Shown here one piece after another: positions 15,402 through 24,075 of a stretch of 35,105 nucleotides of DNA. Each line of letters starts with the position of its first letter. Positions within the stretch are counted from its first letter, which is position 1. The translations under genes and the position numbers were made by a program. Origin of the DNA: an uncultured Maritalea sp. (GTDB lineage Bacteria > Pseudomonadota > Alphaproteobacteria > Rhizobiales > Devosiaceae); the NCBI GenBank assembly GCA_913055925.1, contig CAJXLH010000001.1, positions 1 to 35,105 on the forward strand, given 5' to 3'. The notes beneath the pieces were generated by a model. The model saw nothing but the letters and a program-made list of their open reading frames with translations, had not been told where the DNA came from and ran no database searches.

Positions 15402-16628
15402 TTACCCCTTTGTGGCGTCGTGGTACCAGTTAACCAACAACTGACGCTCTTCAGGCGTCATGAAGGTCACATTGCCCGGTGGCATAGCGTGGCTGCGCCC
15501 CGCTTGCAAATAGATCTCTCGCGCATAGCTGGCGATGGCCACGTCATTGTCGAGTATGACGTCTTTGGGCGCTTGGTACAGTCCCTCATAAACTGGTTCT
15601 TCAGTATGACACATGGAACATCGCCCCAATATCGTGTTACGCGCCTCTTCAAAATGCGAGGAGGCAATCATCATCTGCGCTTTATTAGCGGCAACGCTGT
15701 CCTCGGCAATGCCAGCAATCTTTGGATTGGTTGAAATCCACATGATGAGGATAAACAACACCGCAGATAGGAACCACGGCCAAAGCAGCTCTTCGCCTTT
15801 CAGATTCTTGGTGTTGAAATAATGACGAATGAGCACACCGATCAAAAACACCATCGACGCAATCACCCAGTTGTACTCCGTGGCGAATGCCAACGGGTAG
15901 TGGTTTGATAGCATCAAAAAGAGTACCGGAAGGGTGAGATAGTTGTTGTGCACCGAACGTTGCTTGGACTGTTTGCCAAGCGCTGGGTCCGGCGATTTTC
16001 CAGCCTTTAGGTCAGCAACAATAATCTTTTGGTTCGGGATAATGATGAAAAACACATTGGCCGACATGATCGTCGCGGTGAACGCGCCCAAATGCAACAG
16101 TGCCGCACGGCCTGTGAAGATTTGCGTGTAACCCCATGACATAGCCACCAAGACGACAAATAGAATGATCATCAACCCGGTGTCGGACTTCCCAAGCGGC
16201 GACTTGCAAAGTTGGTCATAGACGATCCAGCCAAGTACCAATGAGGCAACTGAAAGGAGAATCGCTACAGGCTGGGATACGTCCAAAACGTTCCGATCGA
16301 TCAGATACAGGTCCGCACCCACATAATAAACAATCGCCAGCATCGCAAAGCCGGTGAGCCAAGTGGAATAGGCTTCCCATTTGAACCAAATGAGATGTTC
16401 CGGCATATGGTTCGGCGCGACCATATATTTTTGGATGTGGTAGAAACCACCGCCATGCACCTGCCACTCTTCGCCTTGAACGCCTTTTGGCAGCTTATCG
16501 TTTTTGCGCAAACCAAGATCGAGCGCGATGAAATAAAAGCTCGAACCGATCCAGGCGATGCCTGCCACAACGTGCAGCCACCGCACGCCAAAACTCAGCC
16601 ATTCGAACATAATTGCATGATCAGGCAT
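15402..16628 (-). CDS. puuD: Urate hydroxylase PuuD (membrane domain fused to cytochrome c)
   Basis: This 408-residue membrane protein oxidises urate to 5-hydroxyisourate in bacteria that lack soluble uricase. The N-terminal 300 residues hold about eight hydrophobic segments with conserved WLHVVAGIAWIGSSFYFI and the HGGGFYHIQKY region (DUF989/urate oxidase N). The C-terminus is a class I cytochrome c domain with heme motif CSMCH at 337-341 and a likely axial Met near 382 (HAMPPGN). Electrons would go to the respiratory chain instead of to O2 with H2O2 release. ATG at 16628 was chosen for GGGGGGAAG upstream; it overlaps the xdhC end by 8 bases. It sits between xdhC and guaD, and the next pathway enzyme, uraH, is the first gene of the same operon. 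Confidence 0.95.
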   Translation of the reverse strand: MPDHAIMFEWLSFGVRWLHVVAGIAWIGSSFYFIALDLGLRKNDKLPKGVQGEEWQVHGGGFYHIQKYMVAPNHMPEHLIWFKWEAYSTWLTGFAMLAIVYYVGADLYLIDRNVLDVSQPVAILLSVASLVLGWIVYDQLCKSPLGKSDTGLMIILFVVLVAMSWGYTQIFTGRAALLHLGAFTATIMSANVFFIIIPNQKIIVADLKAGKSPDPALGKQSKQRSVHNNYLTLPVLFLMLSNHYPLAFATEYNWVIASMVFLIGVLIRHYFNTKNLKGEELLWPWFLSAVLFILIMWISTNPKIAGIAEDSVAANKAQMMIASSHFEEARNTILGRCSMCHTEEPVYEGLYQAPKDVILDNDVAIASYAREIYLQAGRSHAMPPGNVTFMTPEERQLLVNWYHDATKG

Positions 16629-17454
16629 GTGCTTCCCCCCACACTTCCTTTTTGTCGTTTTGTCGCGCATCCAAAGCCCAGATGATTTCGGCTGCAACCA
16701 GCGCCGCGATCACTTCAGGGCGTTTGTCTTTCACTTGCGCTCCGCCAATTGGGCAGATCAGATTATCGATAGAAGTTTCGACAGGTTCGTTCTCACGCAA
16801 CCAGTTTTTGAAAACGGCGCGTTTGGTTTTTGAACCAATCATGCCGACATAGGCCAAGTCGTTGCGCTGCAATGCTTCGCCCGCGATCAGAAAATCAAGC
16901 GCATGGTCGTGGGTTAGGATCACAACCGCGCTGCCGGGCTTTGCGGTACGCACATCACGTTCTGGCAAAATAGAGTGCCGCGTATGTACGCCTTCCAAAT
17001 GAGGCAATTCGTTCGCGCGTTGATCAATCAAAATCGGGTCGACTGGGAGCAGGGACAGTGCATTTGCCAAGGCCTTACCCACATGGCCCGCGCCAAAAAT
17101 CAACACATCAGGCTGCACAGCGAGTTCATTTTGAAGACGGTGGAATATGGGTTCCGTTTTTCTGATGGCATTTAGTTTAATCTTCACGTGCCCGCCGCAG
17201 CACTGGCCGATTTCGGGTCCCAACGGCACATCATGCTCAAGCTGATCCACGCCATTGCGCAGCATCCGCCGCGCTTCATCAATCATCAGATATTCGAGCT
17301 GGCCGCCACCAATTGTGCCGAGCATCGCGTTTTCACTCACCAACATCCAAGCGCCCACGTCGCGCGGGGACGAACCTTGAACCGTGACAATGCGCACCTC
17401 GATGGCGCGTTCCTTCGACAAGAATTTTTCGAGCTGGTCAAGCGAAACGGGCAT
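16621..17454 (-). CDS. xdhC: Xanthine dehydrogenase accessory protein XdhC
   Basis: This 277-residue protein is the chaperone that binds, sulfurates and inserts the molybdenum cofactor into xanthine dehydrogenase. The N-terminal CoxI/XdhC part shows TVQGSSPRDVGAWMLV, GTIGGGQLEYLMIDEA and GQCCGGHVKIKL. The C-terminal Rossmann part shows VLIFGAGHVGKALANAL and YVGMIGSKTKRAVF. ATG at 17454 follows the xdhB stop after 2 bases; a longer in-frame start at 17496 would lie inside xdhB. It overlaps puuD by 8 bases, consistent with coupled translation. Confidence 0.94.
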   Translation of the reverse strand: MPVSLDQLEKFLSKERAIEVRIVTVQGSSPRDVGAWMLVSENAMLGTIGGGQLEYLMIDEARRMLRNGVDQLEHDVPLGPEIGQCCGGHVKIKLNAIRKTEPIFHRLQNELAVQPDVLIFGAGHVGKALANALSLLPVDPILIDQRANELPHLEGVHTRHSILPERDVRTAKPGSAVVILTHDHALDFLIAGEALQRNDLAYVGMIGSKTKRAVFKNWLRENEPVETSIDNLICPIGGAQVKDKRPEVIAALVAAEIIWALDARQNDKKEVWGEAHA

Positions 17455-17456
17455 GG

Positions 17457-19766
17457 CTATGCCCCTTTGAGCCGCTTGATGGCCATCAGCACACATTCTG
17501 GTGTCGCGGGCGCATCTAGGCGCGGGCAGATTTTGTAATCCGCAACAGAAGCCACCGCCATCGACAGCGCTTCGAGCACCGAAATCGCCAACATAAATGG
17601 CGGCTCGCCAACCGCTTTTGAGCGGTGGATAGTCCGAGCTTTGTTTTCCGACCAGTTCACCAAACTGACGTTGAATTGGCGCGGGCGGTCTGACGCAACT
17701 GGAATTTTATAAGTGGATGGGGCGTGAGTTTTCAGCTGCCCGTCTTTTGACCACCAAAGCTCTTCGGTTGTCAGCCAGCCCATGCCTTGTACAAATGCGC
17801 CTTCAACCTGTCCCTTGTCGATCGCTTCATTGATCGAGCGTCCTACATCGTGGAGCACGTCCACGCGGTCAACGAAATATTCGCCAGTAAGCGTATCGAT
17901 CACCACTTCCGACACCGCGGCGCCATAGGCGAAATAGTAGAACGGCTTGCCCTTGCCTTGGTCACGATCCCAGTGAATTTCAGGCGTTTTATAAAAACCT
18001 GTGGCCGACAGCTGAACCCGGTTCATATAGGCTTCAGCCACCACATCACGGAACGCAAAGGCTTCAGACCCGACAAGGATTTGATTGTTTTCAAATGCAA
18101 TTTCGCTTGGATCAACATCATGCTTTTCAGCCAAGAACGCAACCAAACGTGCCTTGATCTTTTGAGCGGCATTGGCCGCTGCCATACCGTTCAAATCCGT
18201 CCCGGATGATGCGGCCGTCGCGGAAGTGTTCGGCACTTTGTCGGTGCGCGTTGCTGTGACTTTGACCTGGTCAATATCGACCTGGAACTCTTCGGCAACG
18301 ACTTGCGCAACCTTGGTGTAAAGCCCCTGCCCCATCTCAGTGCCGCCGTGATTGAGCTGGATCGATCCATCATTATAGACATGGATCAATGCTCCCGCTT
18401 GATTATACCAAGTGGCCGTGAAAGAGATGCCAAATTTTACCGGCGTCAGCGCAATGCCGCGTTTTAAGATCCGGTTGGATTTATTGAACTCGAGAACCGC
18501 CTCGCGTCGCTCTTGATAGTCGGCAGTCTCTTCAAGCTCTTCGATGATTTTCTCGATGATGCAATCATCAACTTCTTGGTGGTATGGCGTCAGGTTCTCG
18601 CCCTTACCGCCATAAAAGTTGGCTTTGCGCACCTCAAGCGGATCCTTGCCAAGCGCATAGGCGATTTCCTCGATCACGCGCTCTCCACCCAACATGCCTT
18701 GCGGGCCACCAAAGCCGCGAAATGCGGTGTTGGACACCGTATTTGTTTTCAGCGGTTTTGACCGCAATTCAACGTCGGGGATGAAGTAGCAGTTATCCGC
18801 GTGGAAAAGCGCGCGGTCGGTCACAGGGCCGGAAAGATCAGCAGAAAAGCCGCACCGCGCGGCAAAATCAGCATCGAGCGCCAAGAGCTTGCCGGTTTCA
18901 TCAAACCCGACATCGTAGTTCACAAGGAAATCATGGCGCTTTCCCGTTGCCACCATATCGTCGTCACGATCTGGTCGGATCTTCACAGCGCGATTGTGCT
19001 TTTTCGCGGCTAACGCCGCCACGGCTGCAAAAAGGCTGCCTTGGGTTTCTTTGCCGCCAAACCCGCCGCCCATTCGCCGAACATTGACGGTGACAGCGTG
19101 CGCGGCAACACCCAAAACATGGGCGACCATATGTTGAATTTCAGTGGGGTGTTGCGTTGATGAAAATACGGTGACTTCGTCATCTTCACCGGGGATCGCC
19201 ATGGCGATATGCCCTTCAAGATAGAAGTGGTCTTGTCCGCCAATACTCATCTCGCCCTGAAGGCGCATCGGCGCTTGGTCGAGCGCCGGTTTTGGGTCAC
19301 CGCGTTTTAACCGCAAGGGCTTGGTCACCAATTCAGCGTCGCCATCAAGGGCCGCCGCCGCGTCTAAAATGGGCGTTTCTTCGGCATAAGTCACCTTAGC
19401 CAGATGCGCAGCGCGGCGAGCTTTTTCTCTTGTTTCAGCAACAACAGCGAAAAGTGGCTGCCCCCAAAATTCAACACGATCGGTGGCAAATATGGGATCA
19501 TCATGAAGCCCTGTTGGGCTCACATCATTTTCGCCCGGAATACCCTTGGCGGTGAGCACATCGACAACACCGTCAGCGGTGCGGACCGCATCCAGGTCGA
19601 TGCTTTTTATTACACCGCTGGCGCAGTTTGAAAGGCCAAGATAGGCGTGCAGGGTGCCGGAAGGTTCTGCCATATCATCAAGATAGGTCGCTTCGCCTGC
19701 CACATGTTTTGCAGCTGATTCATGAATAATCGACTGATGCGCGCCGCCTTTGATTTGTTCGCTCAT
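17457..19766 (-). CDS. xdhB: Xanthine dehydrogenase, molybdopterin-binding subunit
   Basis: This 769-residue large subunit hydroxylates hypoxanthine and xanthine to urate. Recognisable molybdenum-site motifs are RRMGGGFGGKETQGSLFAA, the TAFRGFGGPQGM loop, NHGGTEMGQGLYTKVAQV and the C-terminal KAVGEPPFMLAISVLEAL, whose Glu is the catalytic base in this family. The length fits the two-subunit bacterial XdhAB type (Rhodobacter-like). Its ATG shares four bases with the xdhA stop (ATGA). The subunit should be cytoplasmic, as no signal peptide is visible. Confidence 0.96.
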   Translation of the reverse strand: MSEQIKGGAHQSIIHESAAKHVAGEATYLDDMAEPSGTLHAYLGLSNCASGVIKSIDLDAVRTADGVVDVLTAKGIPGENDVSPTGLHDDPIFATDRVEFWGQPLFAVVAETREKARRAAHLAKVTYAEETPILDAAAALDGDAELVTKPLRLKRGDPKPALDQAPMRLQGEMSIGGQDHFYLEGHIAMAIPGEDDEVTVFSSTQHPTEIQHMVAHVLGVAAHAVTVNVRRMGGGFGGKETQGSLFAAVAALAAKKHNRAVKIRPDRDDDMVATGKRHDFLVNYDVGFDETGKLLALDADFAARCGFSADLSGPVTDRALFHADNCYFIPDVELRSKPLKTNTVSNTAFRGFGGPQGMLGGERVIEEIAYALGKDPLEVRKANFYGGKGENLTPYHQEVDDCIIEKIIEELEETADYQERREAVLEFNKSNRILKRGIALTPVKFGISFTATWYNQAGALIHVYNDGSIQLNHGGTEMGQGLYTKVAQVVAEEFQVDIDQVKVTATRTDKVPNTSATAASSGTDLNGMAAANAAQKIKARLVAFLAEKHDVDPSEIAFENNQILVGSEAFAFRDVVAEAYMNRVQLSATGFYKTPEIHWDRDQGKGKPFYYFAYGAAVSEVVIDTLTGEYFVDRVDVLHDVGRSINEAIDKGQVEGAFVQGMGWLTTEELWWSKDGQLKTHAPSTYKIPVASDRPRQFNVSLVNWSENKARTIHRSKAVGEPPFMLAISVLEALSMAVASVADYKICPRLDAPATPECVLMAIKRLKGA

Positions 19767-21241
19767 GCCAACACCTCCAAGGTGCCCGCTTGGTGCAATT
19801 CATCTAAGCTCACGGCATTTTCGTCAGCATGTTCAAAATAGAACCGTTCAAGCAAGTTTTGCGCGACCTCTAATCGATAAGGCGCTGAGGCGCGCCAGTC
19901 TGTCAGGGGCGTGTAATCTTTTTCAAAGAAGGCTTTTGCGTCGACAATGGTGCGCTCTGACCACGGGGCTCCCACAAGCACTTTTTCAACTTCGGTGGCC
20001 CGTTTTGGCGTCCCCGCCATGCCGCCGAACGCAATCACGGCGTTTGATATGCGGCCATCATCAACTTGAATGTTAAACGCGGCGCAAACAGCGGAAATGT
20101 CTTCATCGCGACGTTTTGAGATTTTATACGCAGCGAACAGATCGGCCTCTTTAGGCAACGGCACGATGATTTCTTCGACCAGTTCGCCCGGTGCACGATC
20201 TTGTTTGCCATATTCGATGAAGAATTTTTCCAGTGATAGTTCGCGACGCTCATCACCTTTTCGCAAGACAATTTTTGCCCCCAAAGCGATGAGCGGCGGC
20301 GGCGTATCGCCAATTGGTGAGCCATTGGCAATATTGCCGCCAATTGTGCCCATATTGCGCACTTGTTCGCCACCAATACGGCGCCAGAACCGCGAAAGCT
20401 GTGGCACATGTTCGTCAATGACGGGCAGCAGTTCGGTGTAGCTTGCACCACCTTTTATGCGCAAATTATCACCGTCGATTTCAACTGCACGGAAATCATT
20501 GAGACGGTTGGTGAAGATCGCCGGTGAAATCTCTCGCATGAATTTTGTGACCCACAATCCAACGTCCGTAGAGCCTGCCACAATGGTCGCATCTGGATGC
20601 GGCGCATAAATCTCAGCAAACTGGTCAGTGTTGGCGGGCGCAAAAATGTCATCGCCTAGTTTCACCAGCGCATCGTCAGCAATTGCCTCGAGTTTTTCAA
20701 TAATGCTGGCGCGTTCTGCCACTAAAAAATCATCCTCAAGCTTGCCATGTTCGGAGACTGAAAGCGCGGCTTTGATGATCGGCTGATAGCCGGTGCAACG
20801 ACAGAGATTGCCTTGAAGATTTTGCTCAATCGTTGCGACATCTGGCTCTGGTTCGGCCATCCACATGGCATAAAGCGACATCACAAACCCAGGCGTACAG
20901 AATCCGCATTGTGAGCCGTGATGCTCAACCATGGCCTGCTGCACAGGGTGCAGTTCGCCGACTTTGCCTTTCAAATGCTCAATGGTGACCACATGGGTGC
21001 CATCCAGCGAGCCGACGAAACGAATACAAGAGTTGACGCTTTCATAGATGAGGCCGTCGCCACCCAAGCGCCCAACCAGAACAGTACACGCGCCGCAATC
21101 GCCCTCTGCGCAACCTTCTTTGGTCCCACGAAGAGTGCGCGCAAGGCGCAAATAATCAAGCAATGTGAGGTCTGCCTTTACGTCGCCAAGCTCGATCAAT
21201 TCATCATTGAGCCAAAAGCGGATGCAATCACGCGTTTTCAA
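19763..21241 (-). CDS. xdhA: Xanthine dehydrogenase, 2Fe-2S and FAD subunit
   Basis: This 492-residue small subunit passes electrons from the Mo site to NAD+. The N-terminal ferredoxin-like domain has GCAEGDCGACTVLVG, and the second cluster domain has HGSQCGFCTPGFVMSLYAM and NLCRCTGYQPI. The FAD domain follows with IVAGSTDVGLWV and VRNMGTIGGNIANGSPIGD, then the CO dehydrogenase flavoprotein C-terminal domain. The start is TTG at 21241, supported by GGGAG six bases upstream, a 2-base gap after the uraH stop and no suitable ATG before the Fe-S motifs. Confidence 0.95.
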   Translation of the reverse strand: MKTRDCIRFWLNDELIELGDVKADLTLLDYLRLARTLRGTKEGCAEGDCGACTVLVGRLGGDGLIYESVNSCIRFVGSLDGTHVVTIEHLKGKVGELHPVQQAMVEHHGSQCGFCTPGFVMSLYAMWMAEPEPDVATIEQNLQGNLCRCTGYQPIIKAALSVSEHGKLEDDFLVAERASIIEKLEAIADDALVKLGDDIFAPANTDQFAEIYAPHPDATIVAGSTDVGLWVTKFMREISPAIFTNRLNDFRAVEIDGDNLRIKGGASYTELLPVIDEHVPQLSRFWRRIGGEQVRNMGTIGGNIANGSPIGDTPPPLIALGAKIVLRKGDERRELSLEKFFIEYGKQDRAPGELVEEIIVPLPKEADLFAAYKISKRRDEDISAVCAAFNIQVDDGRISNAVIAFGGMAGTPKRATEVEKVLVGAPWSERTIVDAKAFFEKDYTPLTDWRASAPYRLEVAQNLLERFYFEHADENAVSLDELHQAGTLEVLA

Positions 21242-21243
21242 AT

Positions 21244-21603
21244 CTAGCTCCCGCGATAGGTTGAGTAGCCGTAAGGCGAAACCAACAATGGCACGTGATA
21301 GTGGGCGCTATCATCGGCGACGACAAATTGTATGGGGATCACATCAAGAAACTGGCCATTTTCGAGCGAAACATTTTGGGTTTCAAAATAGTCGGCAACA
21401 AAGAACCGCAATTCATATCGACCAATGTTTAGCCTTCCATCTGAAAGAAGCGGGGCATCACAGCGTCCATCTGAGTTGGTCACAACGGTGGCCAATGGCG
21501 TTTGCGCATCGCTTTCCAAATCATAAAGCTCGATTACCATGCCCGAAGCCGGACAGCCTCGCGCTTGGTCCAAGACGTGCGTTGTTAATTTTCCGCTGGC
21601 CAT
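21244..21603 (-). CDS. uraH: 5-hydroxyisourate hydrolase (transthyretin-related)
   Basis: This protein of about 119 residues hydrolyses 5-hydroxyisourate to OHCU, the step after PuuD. The family hallmarks are complete: N-terminal KLTTHVLDQARGCPASGM with the catalytic His, a central Arg region (GRYELRFFVADYF) and the C-terminal tetrapeptide YRGS in LLVSPYGYSTYRGS. The ATG at 21603 fits the usual N-terminus; a GTG at 21615, abutting GGGGGAGG, is the alternative and would add four residues. It is the first gene of the long minus-strand operon and is transcribed away from puuE/uraD. Confidence 0.94.
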   Translation of the reverse strand: MASGKLTTHVLDQARGCPASGMVIELYDLESDAQTPLATVVTNSDGRCDAPLLSDGRLNIGRYELRFFVADYFETQNVSLENGQFLDVIPIQFVVADDSAHYHVPLLVSPYGYSTYRGS

Positions 21604-21668
21604 TTTCTCGGTCACCCTCCCCCAAATTCTTTTCTTTGTCCTTCAAATTACAGGCAAAAGTCAAGATT

Positions 21669-21688
21669 TTTTAACAAATGGTCAAAAA
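21669..21688 (-). promoter_or_regulatory. Purine-locus motif, copy 3 (minus strand, one mismatch)
   Basis: On the minus strand this reads TTTTTGA-CCA-TTTGTTAAAA, differing from copies 1 and 2 by one base outside the spacer (TTTGT for TTTGG). It sits in the 213-base divergent region, 65 bases before the uraH ATG and 128 before the puuE GTG. One factor could therefore control both urate operons. Confidence 0.55.
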
Positions 21689-21775
21689 TTTACTTTTGAT
21701 ATAAGCTGCCTAAAATTGGATGTGCATGATTGACCAAATCGAGCACCCGCATCATCTTAAATAAGGATAAGTGAT

Positions 21776-21793
21776 TTGGCGATTTTGCGCCAA
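21776..21793 (+). promoter_or_regulatory. Hairpin before puuE (TTGGCG-N6-CGCCAA)
   Basis: A perfect 6-bp stem with a 6-base loop ends 23 bases before the puuE GTG. It may be part of the leader RNA or a palindromic operator. Nothing more can be said from the sequence. Confidence 0.35.
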
Positions 21794-21816
21794 TCCGAAC
21801 GATAACGGGCAGCAAC

Positions 21817-23244
21817 GTGACAAAATCTGAACGCTATGACAGGGACTTAATTGGCTACGGCCCAAAGCCGCCGAAAGCCAATTGGCCGAATAATGCCAAG
21901 ATCGCTGTGCAATTTGTGTTGAATTATGAAGAAGGCGGCGAGAATTGTCTGCTTCATGGCGATCAAGCTTCCGAGGCCTTTCTGTCTGAAATTGTGGGCG
22001 CGCAACAATGGCCGGGTCAGCGCCATTGGAACATGGAATCGATTTACGAATATGGTGCCCGTTCTGGGTTTTGGCGTTTGCACAAGCTGTTCACCAATAG
22101 CGATGTCCCTCTCACCGTTTATGGCGTCGCCACCGCGTTGGCGCGTTCCCCCGAACAGGTCGCTGCCATGAAGGACGCTAACTGGGAAATCGCGTCACAT
22201 GGCTTGAAGTGGATTGAGTATAAAGACTTCACTTGGGCCGACGAAGAAGCCCATATGCGCGAAGCAATTCAGCTTCATTACGAGGTGACAGGCGACTATC
22301 CAAAAGGCTGGTACACAGGCCGTTGTTCGAGCAACACTGTCGAGATGGCCACCCAGATCGGCGACTTCGCCTATGTCTCTGATAGCTATGCCGATGATCT
22401 GCCCTATTGGTATGATGCAGGGGATAAGCAGCAGCTGATCATCCCATACACGCTTGATACCAACGATATGCGCTTTGCTGCTTTCCAAGGGTTCAATTCG
22501 GGCGACCAATTCTTTTGCTATCTCAAAGACGCGTTCGACAGCCTTTACGCTGAGGGCGCAGCAGGTGAACCGAAGATGCTCAATATCGGTTTGCACTGCC
22601 GACTTGTAGGACGACCCGGGCGCATTGCTTCGCTTAAACGCTTTATTGATTACGTCAAAAGCCACGATGATGTGTGGATCGCCAAGCGTATCGAAATCGC
22701 GGAACATTGGACGAAGGAACATCCGTTTGAACGTATGACAGATCGCCCGTCAACGCTTACCAAGCCGCAATTTGTCGAAATATTTGGCGGTATCTTTGAG
22801 CACTCTCCGTGGATTGCCGAACGCGCCTATGAACGCGAGATGGGCCCCGCGCATGATAGTGCCATTGGCGTACATTCTTTATTGGCGGCGGAGTTCCGCA
22901 AAGCCAGCGACGAGGAACGCTTAGGGGTCTTGCGCGCACACCCTGACCTCGCGGGCAAACTGGCGGCTGCAAAGCGCCTCACCGCAGAGTCAACTGAAGA
23001 GCAAGCGTCGGCGGGCCTTGACGCGCTGACTGATGACGAACGCGAAAAATTCGCTTCGCTTAATGAGGCCTACACCCAAAAGCACGGTTTTCCCTTCATT
23101 ATTGCAGTGAAGGACCACACCAAGACGCAAATCATTGCCCAATTTGAAACGCGCATTCACAATGATAGTGCCACCGAGATGGCGACAGCCTGCAAGCAGG
23201 TGGAGCGGATTGCGGAACTTCGGCTAAAGGACATGTTTAAATGA
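21817..23244 (+). CDS. puuE: Fused allantoinase (PuuE) and OHCU decarboxylase (UraD)
   Basis: The protein has 475 residues and two parts. Residues 1 to about 305 are a PuuE-type allantoinase of the polysaccharide deacetylase fold (YGPKPPKANWPN, VQFVLNYEEGGEN, HGDQASEAFLSE, IASHGLKWIEY, the GWYTGRCSSNTVEMA region, GLHCRLVGRPGR), which opens the allantoin ring to allantoate. Residues from about 315 are OHCU decarboxylase (FVEIFGGIFEHSPWIAERA, LRAHPDLAGKLA, KHGFPFIIAVKDHTK), giving S-allantoin. The fused enzyme would carry out two consecutive steps. The order in the protein is the reverse of the order in the pathway. The GTG start at 21817 has only a weak ribosome binding site. It is the first gene of the plus-strand operon and overlaps the next gene by 4 bases. 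Confidence 0.95.
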   Translation: MTKSERYDRDLIGYGPKPPKANWPNNAKIAVQFVLNYEEGGENCLLHGDQASEAFLSEIVGAQQWPGQRHWNMESIYEYGARSGFWRLHKLFTNSDVPLTVYGVATALARSPEQVAAMKDANWEIASHGLKWIEYKDFTWADEEAHMREAIQLHYEVTGDYPKGWYTGRCSSNTVEMATQIGDFAYVSDSYADDLPYWYDAGDKQQLIIPYTLDTNDMRFAAFQGFNSGDQFFCYLKDAFDSLYAEGAAGEPKMLNIGLHCRLVGRPGRIASLKRFIDYVKSHDDVWIAKRIEIAEHWTKEHPFERMTDRPSTLTKPQFVEIFGGIFEHSPWIAERAYEREMGPAHDSAIGVHSLLAAEFRKASDEERLGVLRAHPDLAGKLAAAKRLTAESTEEQASAGLDALTDDEREKFASLNEAYTQKHGFPFIIAVKDHTKTQIIAQFETRIHNDSATEMATACKQVERIAELRLKDMFK

Positions 23245-24071
23245 CCGATCAGACTTATTTCTCGCCGAAAGGTGGCTTGCCGCCACAAAGCCAGCTGATG
23301 ACCGGCCGCGCCATTTTTACTGACGCCTATGCCGTGATCCCCAAAGGTGTGATGAGTGATATCGTCACCTCATATTTGCCGCATTGGAACAATACACGCG
23401 CTTGGATTATTGCGCGGCCCTTATCCGGTTTTGCCGAGACATTTTCGCAATATATTGTCGAGATTGCACCAGAAGGTGGTTCAGATCGCCCCGAGCCGGA
23501 CGCAGGTGCCCAAGCGGTTTTGTTTGTGGTCAGCGGTGAAATCAGCGTGACCATTGATGGTACAGCCCACAATATGGGTGTAGGTGGCTACGCCTATATT
23601 CCACCCGGTGTTGCATGGACTGTTCACAACAATGGCGGCACGCCAGCGACATTCCATTGGATTAGAAAGCGCTACGAAGCGGTTGACGGGATTGAGATAC
23701 CAAACGCCTTTGTCACCAACGAACGCGACATCGCTCCAATACCAATGCCGGACACAAATGAGGCTTGGGCCACAACACGTTTTGTTGCGCCAGATGACAT
23801 GCGCCACGACATGCATGTGAACATTGTCACCTTTGAGCCAGGCGGCGTGATTCCTTTTGAAGAGACCCATGTGATGGAACATGGCCTTTATGTGCTGGAA
23901 GGTAAGGCGGTCTACAAACTCAATTCTGATTGGGTGGAAGTTGAAGCAGGCGACTTTATGTGGTTGCGTGCCTTCTGCCCGCAGGCTTGTTATGCAGGCG
24001 GACCGGGCAAGTTCCGTTACCTTTTATATAAAGACGTCAATCGCCACCCTTCGCTTTCGGTCAAAGGCTAG
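23241..24071 (+). CDS. allE: (S)-ureidoglycine aminohydrolase, bicupin
   Basis: This 276-residue bicupin releases ammonia from (S)-ureidoglycine to give (S)-ureidoglycolate. The N-terminal cupin has VLFVVSGEISVTIDG and GGYAYIPPGVAWTVHN. The C-terminal cupin carries the Mn2+ site in FEETHVMEHGLYVLEGKAVY and WLRAFCPQACYAGG, as in YlbA/UGlyAH. The ATGA overlap with puuE/uraD and the following ureidoglycolate lyase support this role. The substrate needs allantoate amidohydrolase, whose gene is not in the window. Confidence 0.93.
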   Translation: MTDQTYFSPKGGLPPQSQLMTGRAIFTDAYAVIPKGVMSDIVTSYLPHWNNTRAWIIARPLSGFAETFSQYIVEIAPEGGSDRPEPDAGAQAVLFVVSGEISVTIDGTAHNMGVGGYAYIPPGVAWTVHNNGGTPATFHWIRKRYEAVDGIEIPNAFVTNERDIAPIPMPDTNEAWATTRFVAPDDMRHDMHVNIVTFEPGGVIPFEETHVMEHGLYVLEGKAVYKLNSDWVEVEAGDFMWLRAFCPQACYAGGPGKFRYLLYKDVNRHPSLSVKG

Positions 24072-24075
24072 AGCG

